Shown piece after piece: positions 28,885 to 37,401 of a stretch of DNA of 64,000 nucleotides (the stretch's first letter is position 1; each line of letters begins with the position of its first letter). Made by a program: the position numbers and the translations under genes. Source of the DNA: Nitratireductor pacificus pht-3B (lineage in GTDB: Bacteria; Pseudomonadota; Alphaproteobacteria; Rhizobiales; Rhizobiaceae); the NCBI RefSeq assembly GCF_000300335.1, contig NZ_AMRM01000022.1, forward strand, positions 1-64,000, given 5' to 3'. The notes under the pieces are model-generated. The model had not been told where the DNA came from and did no database searches. It saw only the letters and a program-made list of their open reading frames with translations.

Positions 28885-29138
28885 ATTTCATTTCCTAAGG
28901 GTTTGATTCTAGAAACATTCCCTCTCCGGGACCTGTTCGGAGACCAAGGCGGTTCCCTATACGCAAAGGCAAATCCCGGCGCCAATCACCTTTCCGTGGC
29001 ATGTGGTCGCGACGTGCCGCGGGGCGCCGATGGCGGAGAGTTCAAAAAGCGGCGGAGCATCGGCGGTTTTGCGGTTGACCGCCGACAAGCCTCTCTCTAT
29101 GTTCCGCGCACTTTCCGCGGTCGGCAACGCCCCGCCGG

Positions 29139-29214
29139 GAGCGCGTAGCTCAGTTGGTAGAGCAACTGACTTTTAATCAGTAGGTCCAGGGTTCGAGCCC
29201 CTGCGCGCTCACCA
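29139..29214 (+). tRNA. tRNA-Lys (anticodon UUU)
   Basis: A complete cloverleaf is visible. The acceptor stem GAGCGCG (29139-29145) pairs with CGCGCTC (29204-29210), followed by A and an encoded CCA. The D-arm is GCTCAGTTGGTAGAGC. The anticodon stem ACTGA/TCAGT surrounds loop CTTTTAA with anticodon TTT at 29172-29174. The T-arm contains GGTTCGAGCC. Its 3' part is repeated at 46367-46414, so this gene is the likely integration site of the island that follows. Confidence 0.97.
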
Positions 29215-29228
29215 AAAAATATATAAAA

Positions 29229-29951
29229 TCAATTGTTTGTGTCGGGCAGTTTGTAGCAGAGCGATGAGTGCGGCCGCTCGGTATTGTAGTGGCGTCTCCA
29301 TGCCTCAATGATGACCTTGGCTTCGGCGAGGCTGTGGAAGATCTCGCCGTTGAGCAGTTCGTCACGAAGCTTTGAGTTGAAGCTCTCGCAGTAGCCGTTC
29401 TCCCACGGGCTGCCCGGCTCGATGAACGCGGTCTTTGCGCCGACAGCGGCGATCCACTCGCGCACCACTTTGGCGATGAACTCCGGGCCATTGTCGGAAC
29501 GAACATGGCCCGGCACACCGCGCAGGATGAACGGGGCCGACAGGACGTCGATGACGTCGGTCGAGTTGAGCCTGCGGAACTTCCTGCCATTGTGGGTCCG
29601 GCCCTCGACAAAGTCATAGGACCAGACATGGTTGGGGTGAGCAGGCCGAAGCCGGAGGCACGATCCGTCATTCAGCCAGAGCCGGTCTTTCTTCGGTTGC
29701 TTCTGGAGAACCTTCAGCCCCTCCCGCCGCCAGATGCGCTCGATACGTCTGGCGTTCACCTTCCAGCCCTCGGACCGCAGCATCGCCGTGATCCGATGAT
29801 AGCCACAGTGACCGTAACGTGCGGCGAGCCCGATGATGTCGGTGGTCAATGCCTCCTCATCCGATCGGCCATACGGCTGCTTGCGCTGGGTCGAGCGATG
29901 CTGGCCGAGAACCTTGCAGGCAAAGCGCTCCGAGATGGAGAACTTCGACAT
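29229..29951 (-). CDS. IS3-family transposase OrfB (C-terminally truncated)
   Basis: The integrase-core transposase shows the DDE residues in VWSYDFVEGR, HVRSDNGPEF and GSPWENGYCESFNSK. The frame extends upstream of the ATG at 29951 to about 29996 (KLLSPARRR), which is normally reached from OrfA by a -1 frameshift. The protein ends RPHSSLCYKLPDTNN, whereas relatives continue from HSSLGYRPPAP for some 15-25 more residues, so the end is replaced by foreign sequence. Activity is doubtful because the matching IS end is also missing. Confidence 0.85.
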   Translation of the reverse strand: MSKFSISERFACKVLGQHRSTQRKQPYGRSDEEALTTDIIGLAARYGHCGYHRITAMLRSEGWKVNARRIERIWRREGLKVLQKQPKKDRLWLNDGSCLRLRPAHPNHVWSYDFVEGRTHNGRKFRRLNSTDVIDVLSAPFILRGVPGHVRSDNGPEFIAKVVREWIAAVGAKTAFIEPGSPWENGYCESFNSKLRDELLNGEIFHSLAEAKVIIEAWRRHYNTERPHSSLCYKLPDTNN

Positions 29952-29986
29952 GACATGGTCGACACGGCGCCGACGGCGGGCGGGGC

Positions 29987-30271
29987 TCAGAAGTTTCCCG
30001 AAGCAGCCTCCTTGAGGATCAGCTTCTCAAGCGTCAGGTCCGACACCGCCTTGCGCAGCCGGTCGTCCTCTTTCTCGAGCTCCTTCAGGCGCTTCACCTG
30101 ATCGCCCTTCAGGCCACCAAACTCCCTGCGCCAGCGATAATACGTAACCTGCGTCACGCCGATCGAGCGAACCGCTTCGCCAACCGATCTTCCTCCTCCT
30201 TGCGACAACAGAACATCAACCTGGCGCAGCTTCGCGACGATCTCTTCAGGCTTGTACTTTTTCTGGGGCAC
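29987..30271 (-). CDS. IS3-family transposase OrfA
   Basis: This protein of about 94 residues has the helix-turn-helix of IS3 OrfA (KPEEIVAKLRQVDVLLSQG, then VTQVTYYRWRREFGG) and a leucine-zipper-like helix (VKRLKELEKEDDRLRKAV) used for dimerisation. It ends LILKEAASGNF, just after a GGGAAAC stretch where ribosomes can shift to the -1 frame to make OrfAB. A GTG at 30271 is taken as start; a TTG at 30295 extends it by 8 codons. Confidence 0.85.
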   Translation of the reverse strand: MPQKKYKPEEIVAKLRQVDVLLSQGGGRSVGEAVRSIGVTQVTYYRWRREFGGLKGDQVKRLKELEKEDDRLRKAVSDLTLEKLILKEAASGNF

Positions 30272-30390
30272 TCCAATGCCCTCTTCAAGGCTCAATAGCC
30301 TAATTCACGGAGGACCACTTTTCAGGGGGGAAGACTAGAAGGCGGTGTAAACTTGCGCTTCTGAGCCATTGTAGTTCGTGGATGAAGCGC

Positions 30391-30442
30391 CTCGTGCCTC
30401 GCGTTCGAACCCGGCCGCGCCCGGTTCGAATGCGGGCACGAG
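30391..30442. repeat. Long interrupted palindrome
   Basis: The left arm (30391-30411, beginning CTCGTGCC and ending TTCGAACC) pairs with the right arm (30423-30442, beginning GGTTCGAA and ending GGCACGAG). Twenty of 21 left-arm positions have a partner, with one bulged T and one mismatch among them, around an 11-base GC-only loop. It lies between the IS remnant and the end of tetR. It could terminate tetR transcription, although no T-run follows, or be a protein-binding or mobile-element site. It contains no T-loop fit good enough for a tRNA. Confidence 0.6.
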
Positions 30443-30499
30443 AGATACTGTCGCCAGAGTTCACTCCTGGTGGAGCTCTTATCCGTGCAACACTATGGC

Positions 30500-31210
30500 T
30501 CAGTATGGGTCGTCGGAATTGCTCGACCGCATGGCCGCAAGCCCTGCAAGGACGAGGTCGCGCTTCCTCTCCCACCATGGCCGCGCGCCGCCCTCGATGA
30601 CGGCAACCATGCCCTGAATCGCCGCAGCGTCTTCCGTGTGGTTTTTCGCTGCTTCTTTCCATGTCTCGATTATCGAGGCGGTGTGCGCCCTGCCCTCCCT
30701 GTCCGGCCGCGCCATGGCCCGCCAGCCGAGGAAACAGTCGCCCGCCATGTCGACCAGCGTATCGACGGCAAGCATCGATTCTTCGAGCGAAAACCCATGG
30801 TTCCGCAACCGGGCCACCGCCTCAGCGAAGGAGCGGATACCGGCCTGCGGCGCGAATTCCACGGAACGAAAAGCCTCAGCCAATCCCGGATGGCGCTCAT
30901 AAAGCGCCCAGACACCATCGGTAAGCGCGATCAGTTCCTCGCGCCAGCTGGCGCCTTCCGCGGCGCGCCAGTCCAGTTCGTCAATGGCAAGGTCGCTCGC
31001 CAGCGCGATGATCTCGCTGTGGCTTTTCACATGGCGGTAGAGCGAGGAGTGATCGACGCCGAGATGCGCTGCAAGCGAGGTCACCGTGACCCGGTCGACA
31101 CCGAGTTCCAGCGCACCCCGCGCAATGCGCTCGCGCGAAATGCGTGGAGGCCGCCCGCGCCGAGCGGCACGCTCCGGCGCGCGTTTTTCTGTCGAGGAAG
31201 AGTCAGTCAT
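30500..31210 (-). CDS. TetR family transcriptional regulator
   Basis: The 236-residue DNA-binding protein has an N-terminal HTH (RGALELGVDRVTVTSLAAHL, then GVDHSSLYRHVKSHSEIIALAS, about residues 31-72) of TetR type and a ligand domain with a TetR_C-like helix bundle (about 90-225). The first 20 residues are basic. It lies 231 bases downstream of the ABC pair on the same strand and could be read from the same transcript or from its own promoter. Its targets are not visible; repression of the adjacent uptake genes is one possibility. Confidence 0.85.
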   Translation of the reverse strand: MTDSSSTEKRAPERAARRGRPPRISRERIARGALELGVDRVTVTSLAAHLGVDHSSLYRHVKSHSEIIALASDLAIDELDWRAAEGASWREELIALTDGVWALYERHPGLAEAFRSVEFAPQAGIRSFAEAVARLRNHGFSLEESMLAVDTLVDMAGDCFLGWRAMARPDREGRAHTASIIETWKEAAKNHTEDAAAIQGMVAVIEGGARPWWERKRDLVLAGLAAMRSSNSDDPY

Positions 31211-31441
31211 GGTCGGAGCCTGTTATTGCGCTTCGATTTCTGCGTCCCTTCGCCCCTGCCTTGTCAGGCGCCTCCGGCGGAAAGAAGGATTTCCGTCGCG
31301 GACGATTTCGTCAATCGCCATTGTCGAAGGAGTGACATTGCTGGCGATGGTGACTGATCGCTCCCCTTGGGGTCGGGATCTTGAGATGTCTCTGTCTGCT
31401 AGCGCAGACCTGCCCCAAACCTCAACCGTCCGCCAACACCC

Positions 31442-33226
31442 TCATCCGAGTTTCCAACCGGCGGCGCGGGCGCGATGGCTCCAGAGCCGGGCATAGAGCC
31501 CCTTCCCGGACAGAAGCTCTTCATGCCGGCCGCGTTCCACGATGTGCCCGTCATCCAGAACGAGTATCTGGTCCGCCGCCTGGATCGTCGAAAGCTTGTG
31601 CGCCACGACAATGAGCGTGCGCCCTTCGACCAGCCGGGCAAGCGCCGTCTGGATTGCACGCTCGTTGGTCGGATCGATGGCAGCCGTCGCCTCATCCATC
31701 AAAACCACGGGTGCGTCCTTGAGGATCGCCCTGGCGATCGCCACACGCTGGCGTTCGCCGCCCGAAAGCGCTGCGCCACCCTCGCCAACCTCCGTGTCAT
31801 AGCCGTTCGGCAGGCGGGTGATGAAGTCGTGCGCCTGCGCCGCCCTCGCCGCTTCCTCGATTTCCGCCTCACTCGCTCCGGGTTTGCCCATGGCGATGTT
31901 CTCGCGGATACTGCCGGCGAAGAGATAGACCTGCTGGAACACCACCGTGACGAGATCGGACAGGCCTGCCTCGCCGATCCGTGTCACATCGGCCCCGCCG
32001 ATGGTGATCCGCCCTTCATTCGCATCCCAGAACCGCGAAATGAGACTGAGGACGGTGCTCTTGCCGGAACCGGACGGGCCAACAATGGCCGTCATCGAGC
32101 GTTCGGGAACCTCGAATGAGACATCCCGCAGCACCGGTTTTGCGGGATCATAGGAAAAATTCACCGCATCGAACCGCACCGCGTGGCCCTGCGGTTTCAG
32201 GTCGGCGGGTTCCGGCTGGTCCGGTGAGGAAAGGATGCGGTCCATCCGCACGAGGGAGGCATCGGCCATGCGCACGGTTTCCATGACGCCCAGAAGCGCC
32301 AGAAGCGGACCATACATGGAAAACAGCAGGATGAGCCCGGTGATGGCAGCGCCCTGCTCCATCAGTTGCGCCTCCGTCCGCAGGCCCGTTACCCAGATCA
32401 CCAGCGGCGCACCAAGCATGACGATCATACCAAACAGCGCCATGGGCAGGGTCAGTTGCAGCACCATCTGGATCGAGATGTCGCGGAAATCGTCGATGGC
32501 GCGACGGAAATCGTCCTGCCCTTGCGCCATGCGGTTAAAGGCGCGGATCACCGGAAGGCCCTGCACGAACTCGATCATCCGCGCGCCGGCCTCGGCCTGT
32601 TTGTCCTGCCGGCTGAGGCCGAGTTTCGAAAGCCGGCGCGACGTGCCGACGAAGACTGGAAGCGCAACGGCGATGGAAGCCGCCGTCGCAAGCGCGACGG
32701 CCCAGTCGCGCGTCAGCAAGACGATGAAAATCGCCGCCGGCAGCCCAAGCGCCTGTGCGATGCGCGGAAGACCGTCGGAAAAGAAGCTTTCGAGCATCTG
32801 CATGTCGCTGGTCAGAACGGTGACCGTATCGCCCCGATGACGGGCCTGATGGAACCCCAGAGGCAGATGCCGGAGTTTTTCCAGAATGCGCAGACGCAGA
32901 TGTCCCGCAACCTCATAGGAGGAGAGCCAGGAATTCCTGACCGACAGATATCCGAACATCAATTGCCCGGCGAGGGAAAGCGCCATGAGGCCGAAGGCCT
33001 GCGCGATCCAGATCCCCGTCAGAGCCTCTCCCTCGGCAAGCCCGATCACGACCCAGATCACCACACCGAAACTCAGGCCGAGCATCATGCTCTGCGCAAA
33101 ACGATAGGCCACGCCGCGCGCCACCCGGCCCTTGAGTGGCTCCGCCAGATGCCATGCGCGACGCAGGCTTTCGATATCCGAACGGTCTTCGTGCGTGGCT
33201 TCATCCCGTGATGCGGCAATGCTCAT
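31442..33226 (-). CDS. Siderophore-type ABC transporter, fused membrane and ATPase domains (YbtQ/IrtB-like)
   Basis: The 594-residue half-transporter has a type IV exporter fold: six transmembrane helices (about residues 40-330), then an ATPase with VGPSGSGKSTVLSLI, ALSGGERQRVAIARA, PVVLMDEATAAID and VVAHKLSTI. All motifs are intact. Its ATG at 33226 overlaps the stop of its partner (ATGA), so they form a coupled heterodimer. Pairs of this type beside a TonB-dependent receptor, an AraC regulator and an MFS protein are the yersiniabactin (YbtP-YbtQ) and mycobactin (IrtA-IrtB) importers, which work inward despite the exporter fold. The import direction here is inferred from context. A drug exporter is the alternative. 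Confidence 0.85.
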   Translation of the reverse strand: MSIAASRDEATHEDRSDIESLRRAWHLAEPLKGRVARGVAYRFAQSMMLGLSFGVVIWVVIGLAEGEALTGIWIAQAFGLMALSLAGQLMFGYLSVRNSWLSSYEVAGHLRLRILEKLRHLPLGFHQARHRGDTVTVLTSDMQMLESFFSDGLPRIAQALGLPAAIFIVLLTRDWAVALATAASIAVALPVFVGTSRRLSKLGLSRQDKQAEAGARMIEFVQGLPVIRAFNRMAQGQDDFRRAIDDFRDISIQMVLQLTLPMALFGMIVMLGAPLVIWVTGLRTEAQLMEQGAAITGLILLFSMYGPLLALLGVMETVRMADASLVRMDRILSSPDQPEPADLKPQGHAVRFDAVNFSYDPAKPVLRDVSFEVPERSMTAIVGPSGSGKSTVLSLISRFWDANEGRITIGGADVTRIGEAGLSDLVTVVFQQVYLFAGSIRENIAMGKPGASEAEIEEAARAAQAHDFITRLPNGYDTEVGEGGAALSGGERQRVAIARAILKDAPVVLMDEATAAIDPTNERAIQTALARLVEGRTLIVVAHKLSTIQAADQILVLDDGHIVERGRHEELLSGKGLYARLWSHRARAAGWKLG

Positions 33227-35046
33227 TGCGCGGGCTCCTGCTCCCTGTCGCGCAGCGATATGGCCTGCGCCGCCGTATAATCCGCCCAAAGCCGGGCATA
33301 GAGCCCGCCTTCGGCGATCAGCGTCTCATGTTTTCCGGTCTCGGCGACCCGGCCCTCATCCAGAACGACAATGCGATCCGCGTTCATGATCGTATGCAGA
33401 CGGTGGGCAACGACGATCAGCATTCGCCCTCTGGAGAGTTCGTTCAACGCCTCCTGAATTGCTGCCTCGCTGTCGGGATCGGCGAATGCCGTTGCTTCGT
33501 CCAGAACGATGATCGGCGCATCCTTCAAGATCGCGCGGGCAATGGCGATGCGTTGCCGCTCACCACCGGAAAGCGACGCGCCCCCCTCTCGCAGCCGCGT
33601 TTCATAGCCTTCGGGAAGCGCCGTTATGAAGTCGTGCGCACGGGCGGCACGCGCTGCCGCATGCAGTTCCTCTTCGTCCGCCTGCGCCTTTCCAAAGCGT
33701 ATGTTCTCGGCGATGGTCCCGGTGAACAGGAACGTGTCCTGGAAGACAAAGGCAATGTCTCCCATCAACTGTTCCAGCCCGATCTCGCGAATGTCCACAC
33801 CCCCCATGGTTATGCGGCCCGCGCCGACATCGTGCAGGCGCGGTATAAGTCCCGCCACCGTGGACTTGCCGGATCCGGATGGACCCACCAGCGCTGTCAG
33901 TTCACCGTCGCGCGCAGTGAAGCCGATACCGTGCAGAACATCGTGATCGGCGTAGCCAAAGCGGACATTCTCAAAGACGATGTCGCGGTTCTTGAGGGGA
34001 GTTCGTGCGCCTGTGTCGGGCTGCTCCGGCGTTTCCAGAACACTGTCTATCAGCGTCGACGCCATGGAGATATGCGCCATGTTGTGAAACAGGTTGAAGA
34101 GCTTCAGCAGAGGCTGGCTGTAGTTCGCGCCGAGGATCACGAAGAAAGCGAGCGTCGGCAGGTCGATCCATCCCATCGCCATCATGCCCATTCCGGCCGG
34201 CAGAATGATCGTGATGTTCGCCACGACCAGCGTGTAGAACAACGCGCCGAGCGGCACGAACTGACGCGCCATGCGGGTTTCGATGTCGGTGTAGTCGCGC
34301 ACGGCGCGCACCGTCTCGCTCAGGCTTTCGCCGGTCCGGTTGAATATCTTCACCACGGCCATGCCGGCCAGATACTCGACCACCGCGCCGTTCAGCCGCT
34401 CGGACAGTTTCTGGTATTGTCCAATCAGGCTGGACGAGCGCCCCATTGCGATGACCATCAGCGCAAAGGCGAGTGGCGTCAGAATAATGGAGGCAATCGC
34501 CATTCGCCAGTCCACGACGAAAAGCCAGATCGTCACCGCAATCCAGGTGGCCAGCCCCGAAATGCCTTCCGGCAGGCCGTGCGCGACCAGAGCTTCCAGC
34601 CGCTCCGGTTCATCGACGATCAGCTTTTTCGCACGGCCCGAACGCCGGCCCGCGAACCAGCCCATTGGCAGCCGCGCGAGGTGCCGTGCCAGCGCGATGC
34701 GCAGGGCGTGGATGAGGCGGAAGGCCGCGACATGCGACATGCCCATGGCGATGCCCATCAGGGCCGTGCCGGCAACCACAGCGACAAGCGAAATCAGCGC
34801 ATGGCTGACGAACAATCCGGGACCGGTCGTGCCATCGATGAGCGCCACGACAAGACGCCAGACCATCCACACAGGCACCAGTTCAAGCACCACCGCAAGC
34901 GTTGCCAGAAGCGCCGCCACGACAAGAAGATGCCGCGTTCCGTCGCCATAGCGCAGCAGCAGTTTCAGGCTGGCGAAGAAATCCGGCCGCTCTTCGGCGT
35001 TTCGTTCCGGCTCCGCGTCATTCGATCCCTCGGCAAGCGCAACCAT
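33223..35046 (-). CDS. Siderophore-type ABC transporter, fused membrane and ATPase domains (YbtP/IrtA-like)
   Basis: This 607-residue half-transporter is the partner of the gene that follows it. Transmembrane helices lie at about residues 40-310, and the ATPase domain shows VGPSGSGKSTVAGLIPRL, SLSGGERQRIAIARA, PIIVLDEATAFADPDS and VVAHRLHTI. No IrtA-like siderophore-interacting FAD domain precedes it, so it resembles YbtP more than mycobacterial IrtA. It lies 132 bases downstream of the TonB-dependent receptor on the same strand. The ligand is expected to be the ferric siderophore brought in by that receptor. Confidence 0.85.
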   Translation of the reverse strand: MVALAEGSNDAEPERNAEERPDFFASLKLLLRYGDGTRHLLVVAALLATLAVVLELVPVWMVWRLVVALIDGTTGPGLFVSHALISLVAVVAGTALMGIAMGMSHVAAFRLIHALRIALARHLARLPMGWFAGRRSGRAKKLIVDEPERLEALVAHGLPEGISGLATWIAVTIWLFVVDWRMAIASIILTPLAFALMVIAMGRSSSLIGQYQKLSERLNGAVVEYLAGMAVVKIFNRTGESLSETVRAVRDYTDIETRMARQFVPLGALFYTLVVANITIILPAGMGMMAMGWIDLPTLAFFVILGANYSQPLLKLFNLFHNMAHISMASTLIDSVLETPEQPDTGARTPLKNRDIVFENVRFGYADHDVLHGIGFTARDGELTALVGPSGSGKSTVAGLIPRLHDVGAGRITMGGVDIREIGLEQLMGDIAFVFQDTFLFTGTIAENIRFGKAQADEEELHAAARAARAHDFITALPEGYETRLREGGASLSGGERQRIAIARAILKDAPIIVLDEATAFADPDSEAAIQEALNELSRGRMLIVVAHRLHTIMNADRIVVLDEGRVAETGKHETLIAEGGLYARLWADYTAAQAISLRDREQEPAQ

Positions 35047-35178
35047 GTGCCTCTCTTTTCATGAAGAAAAAGGTCATGTTTGCTAGCGTGCTTCGACCCA
35101 ATTTGCAACAAGATGTTTCTTTTTTGGTGCTGCTGCTGGAGCGCCCGCGCCGGACGGCGCGGGCTGTGTTCGGCAGGA

Positions 35179-37401
35179 TCAGAATTTCACCGCCGCTCCG
35201 ATGCCGATCGTCGCGCCACGCGAGTAGCTCGCGCCGAAAACCTCGTTTCCCGTCACCAGGCTTTGGCCGTAAGGCTGGGCGGTCGTAACGTAGCGCTTGT
35301 TGAGCAGGTTCTCGCCGAAGATGTAAACCTCGCCATTGTCCCACTCCAGGGCTACCCGCGCGGAGATAAGGTGCACGGGGTCCAGCCTCGACAGGTTGCC
35401 GGCGTCCGAATAGCGCGATCCGACGAAATTGTATCCGAGCCGCGCCGAAAGTCCGAGATCGGCGGCGTTCGCGAAGCCCAGCGCATCGAGCGACGAGCGG
35501 TAGCTGAGCGATGCCCGCCCGGCCCATGTCGGCACGTACGGCAGCCGGTTTCCATCCTTCAGGCCCCGTTGCGATGCCGCGACGGCGGCCGAAACGTTGC
35601 CGATCTCCGTCGACGTATAGGTCAGGCCGGCGGCGATCGACCAGTTGTCGGTCACCTCATAGGAACCATCGACTTCCAGCCCATAGCTCCGAGTGTCGAG
35701 ATTGAGCGACATGGGCTGGAACGTGGTCGGATGGAATGCAAGGATCTGCTCCTTGCTGACGTCGTTGTAGAAGGCCGCCGCAGAGAAGTTCAGGCGGGAA
35801 TCCAGGAACGTGCCGCGTGCGCCGGCTTCGTAGGAAATGGACGACGACGATTCGTAGGGCGCCCGCGGTATGCCCTGCCAGTTCATCTGGTTGAACGTGC
35901 CATATCCGCCGCTCTTGTAGCCCCGCGCGATGGAGGCATAGGACATGAACTCGTCGGTCCAGTCATAGGAGACGGAGGCGCGGCCGGTCCAGAAATTGTA
36001 GTTTCTCCTGCCGCTCTCGTCGAACTGGTCGATGGCGAGTGGCTCCGTTCCGTCGCTTTCGTATCGGCTGGCATACTTCTTCTGCTCCCAGGTGTAGCGG
36101 CCGCCGAGCGAAGCCTTGAGCTTTTCCGTGATCGGGTAGGTCGCCTCGCCGAAGACCGCCTGTCCCGTGGTCACCTGGTTGAATGTGCTGCGTCCGGCCG
36201 CCGCTGGGCCATAGGCGAAGACCTTGATCGTCGAATCCACGTCCGCTTCGTCGCGGTAGTAGGTGGCGCCGGCGATCCACTGCACTGTCTCTCCCGGCGC
36301 CGAGTTCAGGCGGAATTCCTGGGTGAAACGGCTCTGCTCAATGTCCCAGTCGAAGAAATTGATCGCGGGGTTCCTGAAGAACTCGACGGGAACGCCCGAG
36401 ATCCTGTTGCCGAGAAACCCGTCGACGCCGTCATAGGTGAGATGCGACTGGTTCACATTGTAGGAGGTCTGCGAGGTGAAGGTGAAGCGCTCGAACTCAT
36501 GCTCGAACTTCGACTGGCTTGCATAATTCCTCACCGACTCGTCCGACAGGTTCTGCGACGCCAGGATGGGGAAGCCGTCCCCCTTGAGCATCGCGAAGGG
36601 CGGCGTGCCGCGCGCGCTTTCGGCGCTGGCACTCACGGTCCAGCTCGTCTGGTCGCTCGGCGTGAGCCGGAGCGTCAGCCGGCCGACGGCGCTGTGCTGC
36701 GCGCCGAGTTCCGGGCCGGCCGCATTGTCGATATACCCGTCTATGCCCTTCAGTCGGAACGCCACGCGCGCGCCCAACGTGTCCGCGATCAATGGCCCGC
36801 CCGCCGCGCCCTCGAGAATGCGGTGCCGCTCCGTGCCGATCTCGCCGCGCAGATATCCCTCGAACGTGTCGCCGGGCATGACCGGCACCAAATTGATCGC
36901 GCCGCCGGAGGTGTTGCGGCCGAAGAGCGTGCTCTGCGGCCCCTTGATGACCTCGACGCGCTCCAGGTCGAGATAGGCGCTATTGGACGAGGCCGCCGGC
37001 AGAGGCGTCCCATCAACGAAGGTGATGACCGAACTGTCGTCGGGGCTCAGGGGCTGGAGGATCGGCCCGATGCCGCGCATGATGACGTAGGACGTGGTAC
37101 GGTCGCCATAGCCCGGCATATAGACGCCCGGAACCTCGCGCAGCACCGCCGGCGCGTCATGAGCGCCCCGCTCGCTCAACTGCTCCCCGGTCTGTACGTC
37201 GACCGCGAGCGGAACGTCGCGCAATGCTTCGTCCCTGCGGCGCGCCGTCACGACGATCTGGTCCAGCAGCGTGCTGTCGTCGAAGCGAAGCTGCCGGTCG
37301 CCTTCCTGGGCGATGGCGGCAGGAGCGAGCAGGCTCCCCGCCAGCGCCGTCGTCGCCAACAGTGCCGATATGCCTGAAGAATGGTGCGGGCGTCGCTTCA
37401 T
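35179..37401 (-). CDS. TonB-dependent ferric-siderophore receptor (FyuA-like), locus A
   Basis: The 740-residue outer-membrane receptor has a signal peptide to about residue 31 (LAPAAIAQEG) and a TonB-box region LLDQIVVTARRR. The plug domain includes VIMRGIGPI, DGTPLP and LERVEVIKGPQSTLFGRN followed by SGGAINLVP. A 22-strand barrel ends in the outer-membrane signature GIGAAVKF with terminal Phe. Its plug resembles the FyuA-type siderophore receptors. Its ATG overlaps the MFS stop by 4 bases, and the ABC pair follows. The ligand is unknown. Confidence 0.88.
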   Translation of the reverse strand: MKRRPHHSSGISALLATTALAGSLLAPAAIAQEGDRQLRFDDSTLLDQIVVTARRRDEALRDVPLAVDVQTGEQLSERGAHDAPAVLREVPGVYMPGYGDRTTSYVIMRGIGPILQPLSPDDSSVITFVDGTPLPAASSNSAYLDLERVEVIKGPQSTLFGRNTSGGAINLVPVMPGDTFEGYLRGEIGTERHRILEGAAGGPLIADTLGARVAFRLKGIDGYIDNAAGPELGAQHSAVGRLTLRLTPSDQTSWTVSASAESARGTPPFAMLKGDGFPILASQNLSDESVRNYASQSKFEHEFERFTFTSQTSYNVNQSHLTYDGVDGFLGNRISGVPVEFFRNPAINFFDWDIEQSRFTQEFRLNSAPGETVQWIAGATYYRDEADVDSTIKVFAYGPAAAGRSTFNQVTTGQAVFGEATYPITEKLKASLGGRYTWEQKKYASRYESDGTEPLAIDQFDESGRRNYNFWTGRASVSYDWTDEFMSYASIARGYKSGGYGTFNQMNWQGIPRAPYESSSSISYEAGARGTFLDSRLNFSAAAFYNDVSKEQILAFHPTTFQPMSLNLDTRSYGLEVDGSYEVTDNWSIAAGLTYTSTEIGNVSAAVAASQRGLKDGNRLPYVPTWAGRASLSYRSSLDALGFANAADLGLSARLGYNFVGSRYSDAGNLSRLDPVHLISARVALEWDNGEVYIFGENLLNKRYVTTAQPYGQSLVTGNEVFGASYSRGATIGIGAAVKF

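Larger units (their letters stand above)
29229..30335 (-). mobile_element. IS3-family insertion sequence, 3'-truncated
   Basis: OrfA and OrfB lie in the usual IS3 arrangement with OrfB in the -1 frame. Near the left end (upstream of OrfA) a terminal-like sequence CCTGAAAAGTGGTCC (minus strand, about 30312-30332) is seen. No matching inverted end is found beyond OrfB, where the tRNA gene begins only about 15 bases after the stop. The OrfB side is therefore truncated at the island border. Exact IS ends cannot be set from one copy. Confidence 0.7.

Noticed and set aside
30391-30442. Possible tRNA because of GGTTCGAA in a hairpin
   Set aside because: The T-loop-like sequence is part of the palindrome; no D-arm, anticodon arm or acceptor stem can be drawn.
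31394-31409. GTCTGC/GCAGAC hairpin between the ABC pair and tetR
   Set aside because: The arms are only 6 bp without a T-run; this is too weak to call a terminator or operator.
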